DNA of 57,418 nt from Candidatus Mediterraneibacter norwichensis (GCA_019112765.1 DXIU01000076.1:1-57418); one strand, 5' to 3'. Shown: positions 43,567 through 53,299, counted from the stretch's first letter. The notes: generated from the sequence alone by a model not told the origin. Made by a program: numbers and translations.

Positions 43567-43602
43567 CAGCCGCCCGGCCGAAGGAATTCGGCCGGGCGGC
43601 TG
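43567..43602 (+). terminator. 16-bp perfect GC-rich hairpin after the surface protein gene
   Basis: CAGCCGCCCGGCCGAA pairs fully with TTCGGCCGGGCGGCTG around a GGAA tetraloop. No U-run follows, but the stem is strong enough to stop or protect the transcript. Confidence 0.7.
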
Positions 43603-43802
43603 TCTGCTTCGGGAAAAGAAACAGGACAGAAAAATGAAAAAAATCTAGGCAAGAATCTAAAATTTTTCACATTTTTTCCAAAATTTTTACGGATTGCCGG
43701 GAAATATAGGCGGTGATATGATCATAACATAGGGGGATAAGGCACATTCGGAAGAAGAGTATTGTAAATACATATTTCTGTGTGTTATTCTCCGCAGATG
43801 AT

Positions 43803-43841
43803 CCCGCTGTATTGCCGCCGGTTCTGAACAGGCATAGCGGG
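43803..43841 (+). other. Leader hairpin before the GH127 gene
   Basis: CCCGCT and GCC pair with GGC and AGCGGG inside the long leader of the GH127 gene. The 428-bp gap (43505-43932) otherwise holds the hairpin at 43567-43602 and an A/T-rich stretch at 43625-43700. No riboswitch was recognised. Confidence 0.35.
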
Positions 43842-43932
43842 CTCTTTATATCTTCCGGACAGTCTGGGAATCTGTCAGGAAAGAAAGAGAGTACAGGCGG
43901 GAATCAAAAAAATTTACAGGAGGAAGGAGAAA

Positions 43933-46900
43933 ATGAAAAAAAGAATTGTAGCAGTTCTTCTGAGCGCGGCGATGATCTTTACAATGGCTCCCGTAAGCCC
44001 GGTCAGCGCAGCACCGGAAGACGGCGATAATTCAGTGCCGGCAGTTCAGGTGGACGCTGAGAACCCGGGCAATAATATTGCCCTGAAAGCTACCGCGGAC
44101 GCGTCTTATACGAACACATACGGTATCTCTCCGGCATCTATGAATGACGGCGAGCTGGCGACAAGCGATCCGTATTCGAGCTGGAACAGCTGGGGCACGG
44201 ATGACGAGTCCTATCCGGTAACCACATCCCTGACGTGGGACTATGAGCAGGTGATTACCGGAATGCGGGTAATCTGGTGGGCGGATAACGCTACGCTGGA
44301 GTCCAACGCAAATGTGACATTCCCGAAGTCAGCCACACTTTATTATGTGGACGCAGAGGGAAATGAGCAGCAGATTACCGGTATGACAAACGAGAAAGGT
44401 ATGGAGACCGATGAGGTTGGTACTGTAGTTGACAATAGTTCCAACAACGGAATTAACGGAAACAACAAATACTGGAATTATGTAAAATTCTCAGAGCCGA
44501 TCACTACGAAAGAACTTCATATGAAGATCCAGCGTAACGGAAGCGGCACCAACGGTGTGGGTATCAGCGAGTGGGAGGCATTCGGATACCAGACAATCGC
44601 GTCAGGAAACAATGTCGCTCCGAACGCAGAGGTAGTTCCGTCATATACCAATACATGGCTGGACGCTGATGAAGCGGCAGCAACTGTGAATGACGGAGTA
44701 CTGGCAACAGATTCTACTACTACATGGAACAGCTACGGCGCTTCTGATGAGGAATATCCGGCAACTGTAGAGCTTAACTGGGGCGATGCTGCATATGATA
44801 TTTCCAGCGTACGTGTAATGTGGTGGAGAGACTACGGCGGTGTTATGCCTCCGTCAGACTGTACGCTTCAGTATTACAATGAACGTTCCAAAGAATGGGT
44901 AGACATTACACAGCTGGTTGATGAGACTGGCGCTGAGACATCTTCTGTCGGAGTGAAATTCGGAACAGAAGACACAGCTGCAGACTCTTCAGATGATTAT
45001 AAGGAAGGAGCAAACCGCTACTGGAACGGCGTTTCTTTAAATGAAACAGTTCAGGCAAGCCGCCTCCGTCTGGTGATTAACCGCAGCGGCACAGGCGCTG
45101 CCGGCGTCGGTATCGGTGAAGTGGAAGTATACGGAACAGAAGTTGCCAAGACAGCAGGCGACAATGTTGCACCGCTGGCTACTGCTTCCGCAGACGCACA
45201 GAACACGCCGGTTACAAACGTAAATAACGGCGCTCTGGCAACAAATGCGGGGACTTCATGGAATACATGGAACAGCAGTACTTACCCGACAACAGTTATG
45301 CTGACATGGGACGCGCCTTATGTACTGAACGGCATGCGCGTAATGTACTGGGCAGATAACGGAAACCTGACAGCTTCAGGAAACGTAACATTCCCGAAGA
45401 GCTGTGAAGTTGAATATTATGATTTTGAGACCGGATCCTGGCAGGCCATTACAGACATGACAGATGAGTCGGGCGCGGACGTATCTACTGTTGGCACAAA
45501 ATATGGAAGCGCGGACGCCTCATCCGATCAGCCCGGAAATTATCTGAATGGCAACAACCGTTACTGGAATGTCGTAACATTCAAAGAACCGGTGAAGACA
45601 ACACAGCTTCGTCTGAACATTGAACGTAACGGCTCAGGAGCGAACGGCGTAGGTATCGGCGAGTGGGAAGTATTCGGCGAAGAGATGACTGCAGAGTGGA
45701 ACGAACTTGTTTCCGCGCAGATCACCGGTAAAGAAAGAATTCTTAAAGGTGAGACAGGAATCTTTACAGCAGAAAGTCTTCCGACAGGGCTTGACGGCCT
45801 GAGCTATAAATGGGAACTGACAGAAGGCAGCGAGTACATGTCTATCGACGGCGCAGCTGACGAAGCACAGGTAGCCATCCAGGCAAACGAAAGCGGTTAT
45901 GGTACTCTGAATCTGACAGTATCCCGTGAGCAGAACGGAGAAACTGTATCACGCACAGCCAGCATGCAGATCAAAGTTGATGCCATTACAAGCATTGACG
46001 ATTATGTAACAGCAACTGAGGCAGGAAGAGCGCCGATTCTTCCGAAGACAGTTGTGGCAAATGGTATCGCGTTTGATGATCCGACACCTGACCTGATGGG
46101 AAATAACGGCTTTAATTTCGGCGAGGAATTTAACTCCAAACTTGTTCCTGTTGAGTGGGAAGATGTTGATCCGGAATTATATGCAGAAGATAAGGTTGGA
46201 ACAACCTTTGAAGTAAAAGGTACAGTTGTTTCAGGAGATGATACATTTTATGCGGTTGCGAGAGTAACAGTAAATGAGCCGGTCGTTACACCGGTTGCCA
46301 ACAGCACAGTTACCTTTGAAAATGTACAGCTGACAGATAACTTCTGGAATCCGAAACAGAAAGTAAACGCTGTAAATTCACTGAACAAAGCGATCTATCA
46401 GATCGAACAGCCGTCCGGCGGAGAGCCGAACTTCGTAAATGCAATTGCGAAGCTGAACGGCGAGCCCTATGATGAATTCCAGGGATATGTATTCCAGGAT
46501 TCTGATATTTACAAGAGTATCGAGGCAATTTCCTATACTCTGTCTGTAATCAATGATGATACAGATCCGGAGATGGTAGCTCAGAAAGCGGTACTGGAAG
46601 ATAAACTGGCTTACTGGATCTCACTGATCGAGCAGGTACAGTACGCAGACGGTTATATCGACACACACTTTACATTAAGAAGCACTGCTCATGCAGGCGG
46701 AAGCTCACCGGGAACACACAGATGGCATGACTTCTCCAACCATGAGATGTATAATGCTGGACATTTCCTTGAGGGTGTTGTAGCTTATACACGTTACAGA
46801 GAAGGAATCGGCGATCCGGACTACAGCCTTTATGTAGTCGGAAGACGTTTCGCGGACGAGATTGTAACTCTGTTCGGACCGGACGGAAAACGTCATGAAG

Positions 46901-49218
46901 TTCCGGGTCATGAAGAGATCGAGCTGGCGCTTGTAAAATTCGCGAAACTCGTAGAGGAATATGAAGGCGAAGGCACAGGCGATAAATATGTAGAGACAGC
47001 AAAAACGCTGATTGACCGCAGAGGTACGAACATGGATGAACGTGAAAGCGGTTACTGGGGCGGTGAATATTCACAGGATAATGCATCCATCAAGGAAATC
47101 ACAGAAGCTGTAGGACATGCAGTACGTGCATGCTACTTCTACGCGGGCGTAACAGATGTTGCCACACTGCTTCCGGAAGATGATCCGGACAGAGAGGCTT
47201 ATCTGAATACGATGGACGCGATCTGGGATTCTGTTGCAAACACAAAGACATATATCACCGGCGGTATCGGTGTACGTTCCCACGGCGAGGATTTTGGTGA
47301 TCCGTACGAACTGCCGAATGACGACTCCTATTGTGAGATCTGCGCGACGATCGCGCTTGCAAACTGGAACCAGAGAATGAACCTGATCCACGAAGACGCA
47401 AAATACGCGGACGTAGTGGAGAAGAACCTGTACAATGCAATCCTTGTAGGAACAAATCTGACAGGAGATAAGTTCTACTACAGTACATATCTTGAGGCAA
47501 GAAACGGAGATCCGCGTTCTGACTGGTTCGCATGCGCATGCTGCCCGCCGAACCTGATGCGTACAATCGCGAAATTAAGCGAATATATGTACACAGTACA
47601 TGGCGACAAACTGTTTGTTAATATGTACATCGGAAGCGATGGTAATGTAAATGTTGACGGAACAAATGTTGGCCTGATCCAGGAAACAGAATATCCGTGG
47701 AACGGCGACATCAAGATGACGGTTAACCCGGATGAGGAAAAGGAATTCACAATGAACATCCGTATCCCGGGCTGGGTAGAGGAACAGGCAAACCAGAACG
47801 TAACAATTTCTGTCAACGGCGAAGCTGTAACAGCTGAGGCAGAAAAAGGTTATGTTGCAATTACACGTACATGGAATGCCGGCGACGTTGTCAGAATTTC
47901 CATCCCGATGGAAATCAGAATGACAGAGGCAGATCCGAATGTAGAAGCTAACCAGGGAAGAATCGCTCTGCAGCGCGGACCGATCGTATACAGCATTGAG
48001 ATGGCAGGAAACGCACAGCTGAATTCTGATATCGCGAACTTCAGCCCGCTGAACTTTGTAATCCCGAGAGACGCTGAGTTGACAGCTACCTACAATGAAG
48101 ATCTTCTGAACGGCGTAGTAGAGATCACCGGCGATGTTAAATATAATAACAACGGTGAGATCATTGATGCAAAACTGCAGGCAATTCCGTACTATGCATG
48201 GAACAACCGCGGCAACGACGGTGTAGAAGGCCAGAATAACTGCAGCCAGATGCTGATCTGGACAAATACATCCGGCGCAAGCGTTAAGATCGGCGGCGAC
48301 AGCCAGCTGGTGATCGGCGATACAACTGTCCTGAACGCACTTGCGGCAGGAATGGATAATCCGACATACGCATGGACTGTTGACGGAGACGCTGTTGAAA
48401 TTACAGACGGCGCTGATACAGCATCTGTAACACTTTCCGCTGTAGCAGAAGGTGAAGCGACAGTTTCTGTGACAGCAACAAGCGGAGATGTTTCTGTAAG
48501 CGCGGATTATACTGTTACTGTTACAAAAGATGAGCCGCAGCCGGAGCCGACGCTTGACAGGATCGAGCTTACAGGCCCGTCCAAGACAGAATATGTTCAG
48601 GGCGAAGATCTGGATCTGAGCGATCTGGGCGTAATCGCGGTATACAGCGACGGAACAACAGAAGAGATTGCAGAAGGATACGAAGTAACAGGATACGATC
48701 CAAACGCATTAGGCACGCAGGAAGTAACTGTGACATACAAAGGCGTATCAGCAGTCTTTACTGTAACAGTAAAAGCTTCTGAAGAGCCTCAGCCGACACT
48801 CGACAGGATCGAGCTTGGCGGTGACGTGAAGACAGAGTACACCCAGGGTGAGGCACTTGATCTGAGCGGTCTGACCGTAACAGCGGTATACAGCGACGGA
48901 AGCAAAGTTGAACTCAAGGCCGGCGATTATACAGTAAGCGGATATGATCCGAATACAGCAGGCGAGCAGACCGTGACCGTAACTTACGGCGGCAAAACAG
49001 CAGCCTTTACAGTAACTGTAGAGGAAGGCAGACAGCCGGCAGATCCGGGACAGAAGCCGTCAGATAGTCAGAAGCCTTCAGGCGGCCAGGACGGAGACCA
49101 GACAGACAAAGCAGTACAGACAGGAGATACTACAAACCTGTTCCTGCCGGCAGCGGGAATGCTGATGGCAGCAGCACTGTTGTTTGTGGCCTGGAAGAAA
49201 AGAAGAACAGAAAAATAA
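43933..49218 (+). CDS. Wall-anchored GH127 beta-L-arabinofuranosidase-type protein
   Basis: 1761 residues, ATG 43933 with AGGAGG. Signal peptide about 1-26 (ends PVSPVSA). Three discoidin-like domains (about 45-220, 230-400, 410-590), each with NGxNRYWN/NKYWN and SG..GVGI.E.E patterns. Then an Ig-like region (about 595-780). The GH127 (DUF1680) catalytic domain is about 790-1370 (TFENVQLTDNFW, then FLEGVVAYTRYREG). CEICA (E1135, C1137) and ACCPPN (C1203, C1204) match the zinc/cysteine site of HypBA1-type enzymes. Two Big_3-like Ig repeats (LDRIEL...TEY.QGE.LDLS) precede the sorting signal VQTGDTTN, a hydrophobic helix and KKRRTEK. It probably releases beta-L-arabinofuranose from plant glycoproteins outside the cell. 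Confidence 0.92.
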   Translation: MKKRIVAVLLSAAMIFTMAPVSPVSAAPEDGDNSVPAVQVDAENPGNNIALKATADASYTNTYGISPASMNDGELATSDPYSSWNSWGTDDESYPVTTSLTWDYEQVITGMRVIWWADNATLESNANVTFPKSATLYYVDAEGNEQQITGMTNEKGMETDEVGTVVDNSSNNGINGNNKYWNYVKFSEPITTKELHMKIQRNGSGTNGVGISEWEAFGYQTIASGNNVAPNAEVVPSYTNTWLDADEAAATVNDGVLATDSTTTWNSYGASDEEYPATVELNWGDAAYDISSVRVMWWRDYGGVMPPSDCTLQYYNERSKEWVDITQLVDETGAETSSVGVKFGTEDTAADSSDDYKEGANRYWNGVSLNETVQASRLRLVINRSGTGAAGVGIGEVEVYGTEVAKTAGDNVAPLATASADAQNTPVTNVNNGALATNAGTSWNTWNSSTYPTTVMLTWDAPYVLNGMRVMYWADNGNLTASGNVTFPKSCEVEYYDFETGSWQAITDMTDESGADVSTVGTKYGSADASSDQPGNYLNGNNRYWNVVTFKEPVKTTQLRLNIERNGSGANGVGIGEWEVFGEEMTAEWNELVSAQITGKERILKGETGIFTAESLPTGLDGLSYKWELTEGSEYMSIDGAADEAQVAIQANESGYGTLNLTVSREQNGETVSRTASMQIKVDAITSIDDYVTATEAGRAPILPKTVVANGIAFDDPTPDLMGNNGFNFGEEFNSKLVPVEWEDVDPELYAEDKVGTTFEVKGTVVSGDDTFYAVARVTVNEPVVTPVANSTVTFENVQLTDNFWNPKQKVNAVNSLNKAIYQIEQPSGGEPNFVNAIAKLNGEPYDEFQGYVFQDSDIYKSIEAISYTLSVINDDTDPEMVAQKAVLEDKLAYWISLIEQVQYADGYIDTHFTLRSTAHAGGSSPGTHRWHDFSNHEMYNAGHFLEGVVAYTRYREGIGDPDYSLYVVGRRFADEIVTLFGPDGKRHEVPGHEEIELALVKFAKLVEEYEGEGTGDKYVETAKTLIDRRGTNMDERESGYWGGEYSQDNASIKEITEAVGHAVRACYFYAGVTDVATLLPEDDPDREAYLNTMDAIWDSVANTKTYITGGIGVRSHGEDFGDPYELPNDDSYCEICATIALANWNQRMNLIHEDAKYADVVEKNLYNAILVGTNLTGDKFYYSTYLEARNGDPRSDWFACACCPPNLMRTIAKLSEYMYTVHGDKLFVNMYIGSDGNVNVDGTNVGLIQETEYPWNGDIKMTVNPDEEKEFTMNIRIPGWVEEQANQNVTISVNGEAVTAEAEKGYVAITRTWNAGDVVRISIPMEIRMTEADPNVEANQGRIALQRGPIVYSIEMAGNAQLNSDIANFSPLNFVIPRDAELTATYNEDLLNGVVEITGDVKYNNNGEIIDAKLQAIPYYAWNNRGNDGVEGQNNCSQMLIWTNTSGASVKIGGDSQLVIGDTTVLNALAAGMDNPTYAWTVDGDAVEITDGADTASVTLSAVAEGEATVSVTATSGDVSVSADYTVTVTKDEPQPEPTLDRIELTGPSKTEYVQGEDLDLSDLGVIAVYSDGTTEEIAEGYEVTGYDPNALGTQEVTVTYKGVSAVFTVTVKASEEPQPTLDRIELGGDVKTEYTQGEALDLSGLTVTAVYSDGSKVELKAGDYTVSGYDPNTAGEQTVTVTYGGKTAAFTVTVEEGRQPADPGQKPSDSQKPSGGQDGDQTDKAVQTGDTTNLFLPAAGMLMAAALLFVAWKKRRTEK

Positions 49219-49301
49219 CCGCAAAATAAAAGCGGAAAATCAGACATTGCCATGATCGCCGTGCTGAAGATGAAAATGGAGATGTCTGACAGATAAGAAC
49301 A

Positions 49302-49349
49302 GGGTGCTTCAGATTTATCGCAAAGATGGATCTGAAGCATCCTTTCTTT
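49302..49349 (+). terminator. Terminator of the GH127 gene
   Basis: GGGTGCTTCAGAT (49302-49314) pairs with ATCTGAAGCATCC (49330-49342), then TTTCTTT. The remaining part of this 304-bp gap holds the promoter listed next and nothing else recognised. Confidence 0.85.
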
Positions 49350-49435
49350 CAGAATATGGAGCAGAAAAGGCGTGCGGCGCTGAGGACATGGACCGCATGG
49401 GCGTTGAAGGAACGGACATGAAGGAATGAACGCCA

Positions 49436-49465
49436 TTGACGGAACAGGGCTCTTTTTGTTAGACT
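49436..49465 (+). promoter_or_regulatory. Promoter of the aldo/keto reductase gene
   Basis: TTGACG (49436-49441), an 18-bp spacer, and TAGACT (49460-49465), 58 bp before the start codon. Confidence 0.55.
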
Positions 49466-49522
49466 GTAACGGGAAAGAATAAAGTCTGGAAGGAAGCCGG
49501 AAGAGTAGAATGGAGGAGAATG

Positions 49523-50671
49523 ATGAAATATCGGAAATTAGGCAGCACAGGGCTTCTGGTCAGTGAGATCGGATTAGGATGTGAAGGTTTTGCGGAGGAT
49601 GAGTGCCGCAATGCAAAGAGATTGCTGGACGAGGCAGAGAGTCAGGGCATCAATTATTTTGACCTTTACGCTTCTGACCCGAAGGTACGCGCAAGCGTCG
49701 GAGAAGCGCTGAGGGGAAGAAGAGAAAAGTTTATGATCCAGTCTCACGTCTGTTCGGTCTGGAAAGACGGACAGTATAAAAGGACGAGAAATATAGATGA
49801 AGTAAAAGCGGGCATGGAGGAGATGCTTTCTCTCCTTCAGACAGACTATATTGATGTTGGCATGATCCACTATGTAGACTCTGTGAAAGACTGGCATACG
49901 GTCGCGGACGGACCTGTGCTCGCGTATGTAAAGGAATTGAAAGAAAAAGGTGTAATCAGACATATCGGCCTGAGCAGTCACAATCCGGAGGTGGCGCTGG
50001 AAGCGGTGAAAAGCGGCGACATTGAAGTGCTGATGTTCAGCGTGAATCCGTGTTATGACCTGCAGCCGGCAAGTGAGGATGTAGAAGAACTGTGGGCGGA
50101 GAAGAATTATAAGGAACATCTGATTAATATGAATCCGGAGCGTCAGGAACTTTATGAAACATGCCAGAGACTGGATATAGGAATCACTGTTATGAAGGCT
50201 TTCGGCGGAGGAGATCTTCTTGATGAGAAACTGTCGCCGGCTGGGAAGGCACTGACAGTAAACCAGTGTATCCATTATGCCCTGACCCGTCCCGGCGTTT
50301 CAACAGTCCTTGCCGGAGCCCGCAGTGTGGAACAGCTGCGGCAGAGTATTGCCTATGAGGATGCGCCGGAGGAAGAGCGGGACTATGCTCCTGCTTTTGC
50401 TTCCTTCCCCAATATCAGCTGGAGGGGGCACTGTATGTACTGCAGCCACTGCGCGCCCTGTCCGAAAAAGATTGATGTGGCTTCAGTAACAAAGTTCCTT
50501 AATCTGGCAAAAGCCCAGGGCAATGTGCCGGAGACTGTCAGAGAACACTACGAAGTGCTTCCCCACCATGCCGGAGAATGTATCCAGTGCGGTGCCTGCG
50601 AGAGCAGATGCCCGTTCGGAGTACAGATTATGGAGAATATGAAACAGGCAGCGGAGATATTTGGTAAGTAG
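49523..50671 (+). CDS. Aldo/keto reductase with C-terminal ferredoxin-type Cys clusters
   Basis: 382 residues. The second of two tandem ATGs (49523) is better spaced from GGAGG. The first 280 residues form an AKR barrel (KLGSTGLLVSEIGLGCEGF, then NYFDLYASDPKVRASVGEAL, then HIGLSSHNPEVALEA). The C-terminal about 90 residues carry CMYCSHCAPCPK and CIQCGACESRCPF, enough for two iron-sulfur clusters. Such AKR/ferredoxin proteins are common in anaerobes and may exchange electrons with ferredoxin as well as NAD(P)H. Substrate unknown. Its stop codon directly abuts a palindromic element. Confidence 0.9.
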   Translation: MKYRKLGSTGLLVSEIGLGCEGFAEDECRNAKRLLDEAESQGINYFDLYASDPKVRASVGEALRGRREKFMIQSHVCSVWKDGQYKRTRNIDEVKAGMEEMLSLLQTDYIDVGMIHYVDSVKDWHTVADGPVLAYVKELKEKGVIRHIGLSSHNPEVALEAVKSGDIEVLMFSVNPCYDLQPASEDVEELWAEKNYKEHLINMNPERQELYETCQRLDIGITVMKAFGGGDLLDEKLSPAGKALTVNQCIHYALTRPGVSTVLAGARSVEQLRQSIAYEDAPEEERDYAPAFASFPNISWRGHCMYCSHCAPCPKKIDVASVTKFLNLAKAQGNVPETVREHYEVLPHHAGECIQCGACESRCPFGVQIMENMKQAAEIFGK

Positions 50672-50672
50672 C

Positions 50673-51540
50673 TTCGGATTTGTCGAAGGGAACTTTCGGA
50701 CAGCAATAGAAAATCAGAAGACAAGAAAGTGTTTGAAGGACGTATTCAGAAGAGGGGGACAGGGAATTCTGATTCCGTTCCATGAGTTAAGATAAATCAC
50801 GAAGACCGGGGATCAGCTAAAAGCAGGATTTACGGCGGGCTAACTCGCATGCGCTCGGACAGAGCCCGCCGCAGATCCTGACGCTGATTCCCGATCTTCT
50901 ATTTATCTAAACTCATTCCAGAGTCATCAGAATTCCCTGTCCCCCTCTTCTGAAAGGCGCATCCAAAAACTCTCCGGACTTCCGTTTTTCTGTTGCTCAG
51001 TCCGGAAATTCCCTTCGCAATTCCTCATAAGACAAAAACAGCGGGGAGCTTCAATGGCATAGACGGAGATGATCCAGGCAGGCAGTACTGATGCTCTGGA
51101 GCCGGGCAGCTGCAGTTGGAACAGCTATCACATCCGAACATCAGCAAAGTACGATATTCACCAGTAAAGTTCCCCTGATTTTTCCCTTTATGGGGAATTG
51201 TGAAAGGGACTTCCGCATTGGGAAAAAGCAGAAATATTCAGGAACTTCTTGCGGATAGAATACACAGGAGATACGGGATGCGGGATCCTTGTGACTCGGA
51301 GGAATCTGTCAGAAAAACAAAGGATCTGATGTCTGATGTTAAGGCCTGAGATGAAGCTGTTCGAACATAGTGAGTTTTCATCTCAGGCCTTGCTTTTAAT
51401 CAGATTTCAGACCCTTTATTTTTCTCAGATTCCGGAGTGGAACAAGGATCCCGCATCCCGTATCTCCGTCCCGTTCTATCCAGGAAATTCTGAATATTTT
51501 CCGGTATTTCTTAATTCAAGTTCATTTCGACAAATCCGAA
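50673..51540. mobile_element. 868-bp non-coding palindromic element with terminal inverted repeats (MITE-like)
   Basis: TTCGGATTTGTCGAA (50673-50687) is repeated inverted at the other end (51526-51540). The match extends to 23 bp with two mismatches (50673-50695 and 51518-51540). Inside are two long imperfect hairpins. One spans about 50684-51016 (arms about 150 nt, sharing AGAAGAGGGGGACAGGGAAT; centre near 50847). The other spans about 51229-51510 (arms sharing GAGATACGGGATGCGGGATC and AAGGCCTGAGATGAA). A short related inverted copy of GGAATTG-GAA-GGGA lies between them (51190-51207). No protein gene fits, and no target duplication is obvious. It fills nearly all of the 940-bp gap between genes. 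Confidence 0.7.
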
Positions 51541-51551
51541 TTCATCTCTAT

Positions 51552-51580
51552 TTGAAAAAATCAGGCAGAGCGGCTATAAT
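51552..51580 (+). promoter_or_regulatory. Promoter of the nitroreductase gene
   Basis: TTGAAA (51552-51557), exactly 17 bp, TATAAT (51575-51580). It begins 12 bp after the palindromic element ends, so the element borders but does not contain the core promoter. Confidence 0.75.
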
Positions 51581-51611
51581 TTCTGTATCCAGGCAAAAGG
51601 AGAAAAGTACT

Positions 51612-52403
51612 ATGATTATAATTAATGAAGAAAAGTGTATCGGCTGCGGACTCTGCGCGAAGGACTGTCCGGCGGCCAGGATCAGGGTTGATGAGGGAAA
51701 AGCGGTCTGGTCCGGGGAATGCATTCAGTGCGGCCACTGTGTGGCGGTCTGTCCCAGGGCGGCGGTGAGCATTCCGGAGTATGATATGGACGACGTGGAG
51801 GAATACGATCCGGAGACATTTGCCATACAGCCGGAAAATTTCCTCCATGCGGTAAAGTTAAGAAGAAGTATCCGGAATTTTAAGGACAGAAAACTGGAGC
51901 GGGAATGTCTTGAACGGATCCTGCAGGCCGGACGGTATACCCCTACGGCGAAGAATCAGCAGGCGTGCCGTTTTATCGTCCTGCAGGAGGAACTGGATGT
52001 GTTTAAGGATCTGCTCTGGCAGCAGGTGCCGGAACTGGCGGATGAGATGAAGGAAAAGATGCCTCACTATGCCATGCTGTTCAAATTTCTCTATCGCAGG
52101 AGAAAGAAAGATCCGAAGGATGACGGGCTGTTTTTCAATACGCCGGCATGTATTCTGATTGCTGCGGAGAATCCTCTGGACGGAGGTCTGGCTGCGGCCA
52201 ATATAGAGAATATGGCGGTGGCGGAAGGCGCCGGAGTGCTTTACAGCGGGTATCTGACCCGGATTATAGAAGCGTGCCCGCAGCTGAAAGAGTGGCTGGG
52301 GATACCGGATATGCCGCTGGTGTGCTGTATGCTGGCCGGGTATCCGGCAGTTACATACAAAAGAACCGCCCCCAGGAAAAAGGCGGACATTGTGTGGAGA
52401 TAG
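51612..52403 (+). CDS. Nitroreductase with N-terminal 2x[4Fe-4S] ferredoxin domain
   Basis: 263 residues from ATG 51612 (AGGAG upstream). A longer frame back to 51336 runs through the palindromic element and is rejected. Residues 1-60 hold CIGCGLCAKDCP and CIQCGHCVAVCP. The rest is an FMN nitroreductase fold (LRRSIRNFKDRKLERECLER, then AGRYTPTAKNQQACRF, then NIENMAVAEGAGVLYSGYLT). In anaerobes these proteins pass electrons from ferredoxin to flavin to reduce nitro or enone compounds; the substrate is unknown. It ends at a terminator shared with the convergent acyltransferase. Confidence 0.93.
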   Translation: MIIINEEKCIGCGLCAKDCPAARIRVDEGKAVWSGECIQCGHCVAVCPRAAVSIPEYDMDDVEEYDPETFAIQPENFLHAVKLRRSIRNFKDRKLERECLERILQAGRYTPTAKNQQACRFIVLQEELDVFKDLLWQQVPELADEMKEKMPHYAMLFKFLYRRRKKDPKDDGLFFNTPACILIAAENPLDGGLAAANIENMAVAEGAGVLYSGYLTRIIEACPQLKEWLGIPDMPLVCCMLAGYPAVTYKRTAPRKKADIVWR

Positions 52404-52430
52404 AGAAAGGCAGTTTCAGACAGGAAAATG

Positions 52431-52468
52431 AAAAACGCGGATCTGGTTTAAACCAGGTCCGCGTTTTT
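52431..52468. terminator. Bidirectional terminator overlapping the plsC stop
   Basis: AAAAACGCGGA-CTGG pairs with CCAG-TCCGCGTTTTT around TTTAAA. It has T-runs in both directions. The last codons of the minus-strand acyltransferase gene form one arm. Confidence 0.85.
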
Positions 52469-53182
52469 GTGTATGGTTTCACGGATAATATTTTCAACGT
52501 AATCGCCGATATGGCGTTTGGTATCTTTATCCAGCTGATCCGGATAGATTGGTTTTCCATACTCAATTACTACATGGGTTTTCTTTATTCTGGGCATATG
52601 TTTTTCAAAGATCTCGGCTGTGTTGTTCAGGGAGATCGGAACAATGGGGCATCCGGTTTTTGTGGAAATTTTAAAGGCGCCGTCTTTAAAAGGCAGCATG
52701 CTCAGTTCTTCGCCTTCATTGCGCGTGCCTTCCGGGAAAACGCAGATGGAAATTCCGTTTTTAATATAGTCGATAGCCTGCAGAATGGTTTTTAACCCTT
52801 CTTTCGGATTTTTCCTGTCCAGGAACAGGCAGTATACACGTCTCATCCAGCTGGTCAGCGTAAGATAGCGCTCCATTTCTTTCTTCGCGATATAACCGGT
52901 CAGCCTTCTGCATCTGCTGTATGTCAGCAGAATGTCAAAATAGCTGCGGTGGTTCCCGATAAACAGAACTGGCTCATCCGGGATGTTTTCTTCTCCGATA
53001 ACAGTTGCTTTGACTCCGGTTATTCTGAGAATAACTTTGAATCCCCACTGAACGATCCGCAGGGAGCTGATATCCCGCGCATAGGGGTTAAATTTTCCGA
53101 TTATCCATTCTACGATAAGAACCGGGATCGTAAGAATGAGATAAGCGATGAGAAATATTACGATACATATAAATCGAAACAT
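52448..53182 (-). CDS. plsC: Lysophospholipid acyltransferase (1-acyl-glycerol-3-phosphate acyltransferase)
   Basis: 244 residues from ATG 53182, where the hydrophobic N-terminus begins (FRFICIVIFLIAYLILTIPV). An extension to 53299 would translate the leader hairpin and is rejected. PlsC motifs: block I GNHRSYFD (HxxxxD), block II CLFLDRKNP, block III FPEGTRNEGEELS and block IV CPIVPISL. It adds the second acyl chain to make phosphatidic acid at the inner membrane. The promoter and a very stable leader hairpin lie upstream. Confidence 0.9.
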   Translation of the reverse strand: MFRFICIVIFLIAYLILTIPVLIVEWIIGKFNPYARDISSLRIVQWGFKVILRITGVKATVIGEENIPDEPVLFIGNHRSYFDILLTYSRCRRLTGYIAKKEMERYLTLTSWMRRVYCLFLDRKNPKEGLKTILQAIDYIKNGISICVFPEGTRNEGEELSMLPFKDGAFKISTKTGCPIVPISLNNTAEIFEKHMPRIKKTHVVIEYGKPIYPDQLDKDTKRHIGDYVENIIRETIHKNADLV

Positions 53183-53220
53183 AGTCTGGGCTCTCTTTTT
53201 CTGTGTAGTAAAACGAAGCA

Positions 53221-53255
53221 CAGAGCAGGAAAACAGGCCGCGTTTTCCTGCTCTG
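53221..53255 (-). other. Stable leader hairpin of plsC
   Basis: CAGAGCAGGAAAAC pairs perfectly over 14 bp with GTTTTCCTGCTCTG around a 7-nt loop, between the promoter and the start codon. On the minus strand a T-rich but broken stretch follows. It could be an attenuator. Confidence 0.5.
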
Positions 53256-53270
53256 ATACAGCGTAAAATT

Positions 53271-53299
53271 ATTATACAGCGGCGAATGGGAAAAAACAA
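53271..53299 (-). promoter_or_regulatory. plsC promoter
   Basis: On the minus strand TTGTTT (53299-53294), 17 bp, TATAAT (53276-53271). A near-consensus sigma-A promoter whose transcript starts just ahead of the leader hairpin. Confidence 0.75.

Noticed and set aside
50673-51540. Insertion sequence with a transposase
   Set aside because: No open frame in the element resembles a transposase; only terminal and internal inverted repeats are present.
51336-51611. Longer nitroreductase with 92 extra N-terminal residues
   Set aside because: The extension translates one arm of the palindromic element, has no ribosome site, and precedes both the promoter and the ferredoxin domain.
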